NCBI GenBank assembly: GCA_965267335.1
Contig: OZ253953.1
Location: forward strand, 248,001-312,000
Direction of reading: 5' to 3'
Length of the DNA: 64,000 nt
DNA from: G965267335 sp965267335
GTDB lineage: Bacteria; Bacteroidota; Bacteroidia; Cytophagales; JAAEPT01
Both the position numbers and the translations under genes were made by a program. Of the stretch, positions 60,082-64,000 are shown one piece after another. The first letter of the stretch is position 1, and every line of letters begins with the position of its first letter. Below the pieces are notes generated by a model. The model did not search any database. It had not been told where the DNA came from and saw only the letters and a list, made by a program, of their open reading frames with translations.

Positions 60082-61422
60082 ATGAGATTACTATTTATTC
60101 TTTTATTCCTTCCCTTAAATTTTGTCCTTGCCCAAACCTGGCAAATTGACTCCATAGATGTAGGCAGAAAATCCGGGCTAGTTGTTGACCAATCAGGCAA
60201 CCCGATTATCGCGTATATGACGGAAACAAGTAATGGCTACCTCCGTGTCGCCAAATGGAATGGCTCTTCCTTTGATACTACCACTGTAAAAAATGGTTAT
60301 TTCTATGGGCCACTGGATATCGCTCTGGATAATAATGACAACCCTGGAATTGTAATGCACGACCACTACCTCCATGATGGAGACCTGAGCTACTCCCGAT
60401 ATGACGGAATGAGCTGGACTTCCGAAGGGGTCAATCATCTTGGACATGACGGCTGGGATGGTGATATTACTTTTGATGATGCCGGCAATCCGCACATTGC
60501 TTCTATTGACCCGATCAGTCCGGGCTCAGGGGCAGGAATTGAATATAATTATCATAACGGCTCAACCTGGGAAAATGAAATCATTGGTAGTAGCTCACTA
60601 CAATACAAAAATGCCGTTTCCATTGCTCTGGACAGTATAGAAGATCCACACATTAGCTATTATGACGATGTGAACCCAAAACTTATTCATGCCTATAAAA
60701 AATCCGGCAGCTGGACCCTGGAAGGAGTTGATAGCATTGGCGACCCTGGAAGGTTTTCTTATTTGCTACTGAATGATAATTCGGAGCCTTACATTTCCTA
60801 TATCAACAACACTGGGGCAGACTCCGCAGAAGTCAAACTTGCTTATAAATCCGGTAGTAGCTGGCTTTATGAAGTAATTGATACGATGACGAATATTTCG
60901 TGGAGCTCTTTGGCAAGAAAATCCACGGCACTCCAATTTGACCTCTCAGGGGACATTCATATTGCCTATTGTGATCGCAATTATGTCAAAATCGCCCACA
61001 GGACTGCACCAGGAATTTGGGCGATTGATACTATTGTAGATGAATCTGCTTCAGCCACGGTACTCGGGCAACAAATCGACATGGTCTATTTTGATGAAAA
61101 CAACATTCATCTGACCTATCATGAAATTAGAATTACCGGCCTCAACGTAGTGAAATATGCGACAACTTCTCCTTTGACAGCTACCAACAATTCTGATGGG
61201 CTATTCAATCATATTCAATTGATGCCAACTTCATCAGATCAATTGATCCGCATTACAGGGGACATAAGCTCATACACTGTTCTTGACCTGACAGGGAAGA
61301 CGATTGTCAAAAACAAAGGACAAAACTCGATTGCCACTGCAGCTCTTACTCCAGGGCTTTACCTGGTAAAAATTCAGACTTCTTCCGGAAAGTTAGTGAC
61401 CAGAAAATTCGTAAGGCCTTAA
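60082..61422 (+). CDS. T9SS type A secreted protein
   Basis: The 446-residue protein has a signal peptide (about 1-18, FVLAQ), a region of short repeats with SYYDD/DD-type strands (about 25-355: DGDLSYSRYD, AHRTAPG) that looks like a six- or seven-bladed propeller, and a C-terminal type A sorting signal (about 375-446: YTVLDLTGKTIVKN, LTPGLYLVKIQTSSGKLVTRKFV). The ATG at 60082 is preferred over GTG at 60064, which adds a polar stretch before the signal. Substrates of this kind are exported and often anchored to the surface. Its stop overlaps the convergent FAD gene by 4 bases. Confidence 0.88.
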   Translation: MRLLFILLFLPLNFVLAQTWQIDSIDVGRKSGLVVDQSGNPIIAYMTETSNGYLRVAKWNGSSFDTTTVKNGYFYGPLDIALDNNDNPGIVMHDHYLHDGDLSYSRYDGMSWTSEGVNHLGHDGWDGDITFDDAGNPHIASIDPISPGSGAGIEYNYHNGSTWENEIIGSSSLQYKNAVSIALDSIEDPHISYYDDVNPKLIHAYKKSGSWTLEGVDSIGDPGRFSYLLLNDNSEPYISYINNTGADSAEVKLAYKSGSSWLYEVIDTMTNISWSSLARKSTALQFDLSGDIHIAYCDRNYVKIAHRTAPGIWAIDTIVDESASATVLGQQIDMVYFDENNIHLTYHEIRITGLNVVKYATTSPLTATNNSDGLFNHIQLMPTSSDQLIRITGDISSYTVLDLTGKTIVKNKGQNSIATAALTPGLYLVKIQTSSGKLVTRKFVRP

Positions 61423-64000
61423 TCCTTCAAGGCATTGTACAAAATCTCAACAGGATGTAGAGCGCTACGCTTGGTACCATCATAGATTTGATGCCTGCAG
61501 CTAGTACCAGGAGCTGCAATAATTGTGTCTTCGCTGGCTTCACGCACCGCTGGGAATAATACCAGCTCACCAATCTGCATGGAGACATCGTAGTGCTCCT
61601 TTTCATAACCGAAAGAACCTGACATTCCACAACAACCAGAAGGGATCACATCCACTTTGTAATTATTAGGTATACTCAATATATTCTTGCTCACATCAAC
61701 TGATGATAGGGCCTTTTGGTGGCAATGGCCGTGTAATTTGATCGTCTTGCTTGTGTCTGTAAATAGCGATCCATCGATATGACCTGCTTCAAGTTCCTGG
61801 GCCAGAAACTCATCAATCAACATGGATTGACCAGCAAGTTCTCTCGCAGCTGACTTAAGATGCTCATCAACAAGTCTGGGGTATTCGTCTCTGAAAGTAA
61901 GTATGGCTGATGGTTCTACTCCGACTAGCGGTGATTCTTCAGAAACAATGTCTTTCAGTGCACTTACATTTTCGTTTGCCAATTCCTTAGCATAATCCAG
62001 TACACCTTTTGAAAGTGCCGGTCTACCACTCTCTTTATGATCAGGAATGACTACCTCATAGCCTAATCGTACGAGTAACTTTATAGCGGTAATGCCAATT
62101 GGCACATCATTGAAATTGATCACCTCATCTGCAAAAAAGTATACCGTCTTCTTTATGGCTCCCGATGGTTTTAGCTCACTAGGGTTTTTCGAAGCCCACT
62201 TTCGTAGTGTTGTTTTGTACATCTTCGGCAACTTTCGCTTTTGAGAGATTCCCATAAAGCTCTTTACCAAAGGAGCACTGAGTGGAAAGCTACCTCCAAA
62301 ATTGTATAACCAGGGTACACTGGCAAATTTTTGGTTGGTTTTGGCCACCGTAGCGATCATTTTTGATCTTCTTGGGGTGCCATTTGCTTTTTGGTAGTTG
62401 TATTGAAATTCAGACTTCAATAAAGCCATGTCAACGTTCGAAGGACACTCAGACTTACAGCCCTTACAAGACAAACAAAGGTCTAGCACTTCTTTAATCT
62501 CTTCATGATCGAAACGATTGGGCTTATCAGAGTTAGTCAGAAACTCTCTGAGAATATTTGCTCTGGCACGGGTGGTGTCCTTTTCATTTTTGGTTGCCAT
62601 ATAGCTTGGGCACATCGTTCCACCTGAAAGATGAGTCTTCCTACAATCTCCCGATCCATTGCATTTCTCTGCTAACCTAAGTACTCCCTCAGTGTCACTA
62701 AAATCAATAACAGTTTTAATCTCCGGAGTTTGCTGCCCTTCTTCATAACGCAAAAACTCGTTCATCTTCGGGGTGGCCACAATTTTACCCGGATTAAAAA
62801 TATTTTCCGGATCCCAGGTCTTTTTAACTGACTCGATCAGAACGTAGTTCTTTTCGCCAACCATTTTTCTGACAAACTCACCCCTGACTCGTCCGTCACC
62901 ATGCTCTCCACTCATTGAGCCCCGATATTTTTTTACCAGATCGGCAACTTCATCTGTGATTTTAAAAAAGAGTTCCCGGTCACCCTTCACCTTCAGATCA
63001 AGTACCGGCCTGAGATGAATTTCTCCGTCACCGATGTGCGCATAGTAGACACATTCTTTGTTGTATTTATCAGTAATGAGCTTGAATTCCCTCATATACT
63101 CGGGTAGGTCGACTGGAGCTACGGCTGTGTCTTCTATACAGGCTACCGCTTTAGGATCACCCGGTATATTGGCCAGGAGACCCAGGCCAGCTTTTCTCAG
63201 GTTCCAGACTTTGGTCACATCTGATCCGAATAAAATCGGGTAGTGGTAACCAAAATTATTATCCCGCATTTCTTTCTCCATACGGGCAGCGATATCATAA
63301 ATTTCTTCTTTTGTTTCTCTGGCAAATTCAACGACCAACAACGCGCCAGGGTCACCTTCTACAAAAAATCTGTTTTTTTGCTGCTCAATGTTTTCTTTCG
63401 TGCAGTCAAGTATGATTTTATCAATCAGCTCGACCGCTCCCGGATTATATTTTAGAGCGATTAAATTGGCCTTAAAAGACTCTTCGAGAGTTTCGCAATG
63501 GACAGCAATAACCGCAACTTCTTTAGGGGGCAGATCGACCAGGTTGAGTTTTATTTCTGTTGTAAATGCGAGAGTACCCTCTGAGCCTGCCAATAGTTTA
63601 CAAAAATTAAACTCTTCTTCTCCTTTAAATATTCGTGACTGAAGCAAGACATCAATCGCGTAACCCGTGTTTCTCCGGTTAATTTCCGGTTTTGGAAATT
63701 CCTTTTCAATCTCCTGCTGATTCTCTTCCTTGCTCAATATTTCACGAGCATGTCTGTAAACCTCTCCTTCTCTTCCTTCTGTTTGGCATTTTAGTTCAAA
63801 ATCCTCTCGGGTAGTTTTCCCAAATGTAGCTTCCGTTCCATCACTTAGAATTGTTTTCAGTTCAAGAAGATGGTCTCTGGTGGTCCCGTAAATCACAGAA
63901 TGTGAACCGCAGGAATTATTACCTACCATTCCGCCAACCATACATCGATTGGAAGTTGAGGTTTCAGGGGCAAAAAACAACCCGTATTGCTGCAGGCACT
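61419..64000 (-). CDS. FAD-linked and CCG iron-sulfur oxidoreductase, 5' part missing
   Basis: The 860-residue part in view (from the window edge) has the end of an FAD-binding type 4 domain (TSNRCMVGGMVGNNSCGSHS, then the oxidase C-domain), a ferredoxin-like pair (CNGSGDCRKTHLSGGTMCPS and CLSCKGCKSECPS) and a C-terminal CCG domain (HCHQKAL, PSGCCGMSGSFG). This is the fused D-lactate or glycolate dehydrogenase type, which feeds electrons from a 2-hydroxyacid into the membrane. The frame is open to the edge, so no start can be set. The true N-terminus is outside. The substrate cannot be read. Confidence 0.93.
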   Translation of the reverse strand, partial: CLQQYGLFFAPETSTSNRCMVGGMVGNNSCGSHSVIYGTTRDHLLELKTILSDGTEATFGKTTREDFELKCQTEGREGEVYRHAREILSKEENQQEIEKEFPKPEINRRNTGYAIDVLLQSRIFKGEEEFNFCKLLAGSEGTLAFTTEIKLNLVDLPPKEVAVIAVHCETLEESFKANLIALKYNPGAVELIDKIILDCTKENIEQQKNRFFVEGDPGALLVVEFARETKEEIYDIAARMEKEMRDNNFGYHYPILFGSDVTKVWNLRKAGLGLLANIPGDPKAVACIEDTAVAPVDLPEYMREFKLITDKYNKECVYYAHIGDGEIHLRPVLDLKVKGDRELFFKITDEVADLVKKYRGSMSGEHGDGRVRGEFVRKMVGEKNYVLIESVKKTWDPENIFNPGKIVATPKMNEFLRYEEGQQTPEIKTVIDFSDTEGVLRLAEKCNGSGDCRKTHLSGGTMCPSYMATKNEKDTTRARANILREFLTNSDKPNRFDHEEIKEVLDLCLSCKGCKSECPSNVDMALLKSEFQYNYQKANGTPRRSKMIATVAKTNQKFASVPWLYNFGGSFPLSAPLVKSFMGISQKRKLPKMYKTTLRKWASKNPSELKPSGAIKKTVYFFADEVINFNDVPIGITAIKLLVRLGYEVVIPDHKESGRPALSKGVLDYAKELANENVSALKDIVSEESPLVGVEPSAILTFRDEYPRLVDEHLKSAARELAGQSMLIDEFLAQELEAGHIDGSLFTDTSKTIKLHGHCHQKALSSVDVSKNILSIPNNYKVDVIPSGCCGMSGSFGYEKEHYDVSMQIGELVLFPAVREASEDTIIAAPGTSCRHQIYDGTKRSALHPVEILYNALKD

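Overview
The window reads as chromosome of a gliding or marine-type Bacteroidota, most likely a Cytophagales-like bacterium. Supporting signs: two proteins with type IX secretion (T9SS) C-terminal signals (one type B gliding-associated, one type A), a TonB-dependent receptor with a carboxypeptidase-regulatory N-domain, a gcvH-vanZ-tonB cluster, a purH-mreBCD-mrdA-rodA run, weak Shine-Dalgarno use, and several promoters fitting the Bacteroidota consensus (TTG, about 19 bases, TAnnTTTG). The genes are dense, with many 4-bp start/stop overlaps and several convergent genes whose 3' ends overlap. No CRISPR array, integrase, transposase gene or rRNA is visible.

Layout. 1-7.3 kb, minus strand: an FAD/NAD(P) oxidoreductase and a NapH-like membrane iron-sulfur protein, followed by a tightly packed lipid-linked glycan set (two GT2 enzymes, a GT87-like membrane glycosyltransferase, a methyltransferase, a DoxX-like protein cut by the window edge). 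7.5-9.7 kb: DinB-like, NRDE/TANGO2-like and membrane-anchored ATP-grasp genes in one overlapping operon. 9.7-16.6 kb: a lipoprotein, gpmI, a DUF4783 protein, nadC, a YcxB-like protein, a 7TM sensor ending in a transposase-type zinc ribbon, and an exported pirin. 16.8-25.6 kb: a UbiA prenyltransferase, purN, purH and the complete rod-shape operon mreB-mreC-mreD-mrdA-rodA. 25.6-32.4 kb: two glycosyltransferases, a DUF547 lipoprotein, an Omp85-like barrel, a RelE/ParE-type toxin-antitoxin pair and a TonB-dependent receptor. 32.6-39.2 kb: gcvH, vanZ and tonB-like genes, an M28 peptidase, an outer-membrane protein, an S8 peptidase and a DEAD-box helicase. 39.2-39.7 kb: a gene-free stretch of stacked repeats. 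39.7-54 kb: a 1142-residue T9SS cell-surface protein, FMN glutamate-synthase-like protein, a Y_Y_Y propeller protein, a MORN-repeat protein, uvrA, a lytic transglycosylase and a LOG-family protein.

The most unusual part is 54.9-58.7 kb, a small accessory block immediately 3' of a tRNA-Ala(GGC) gene. It has its own strong promoter, an IF2N-like small DNA-binding-type protein, two mutually exclusive hairpins, a 60-residue helical protein, a one-base-spaced XRE regulator, and a 767-residue protein that combines a PIN-like nuclease core (four acidic positions present), a long coiled coil and a C-terminal membrane hairpin. I know of no described system with this exact composition; a defence or stress-response role is inference. 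The window closes with two small secreted/lipoprotein genes, a T9SS type A protein and a large FAD/iron-sulfur oxidoreductase that runs off the right edge.
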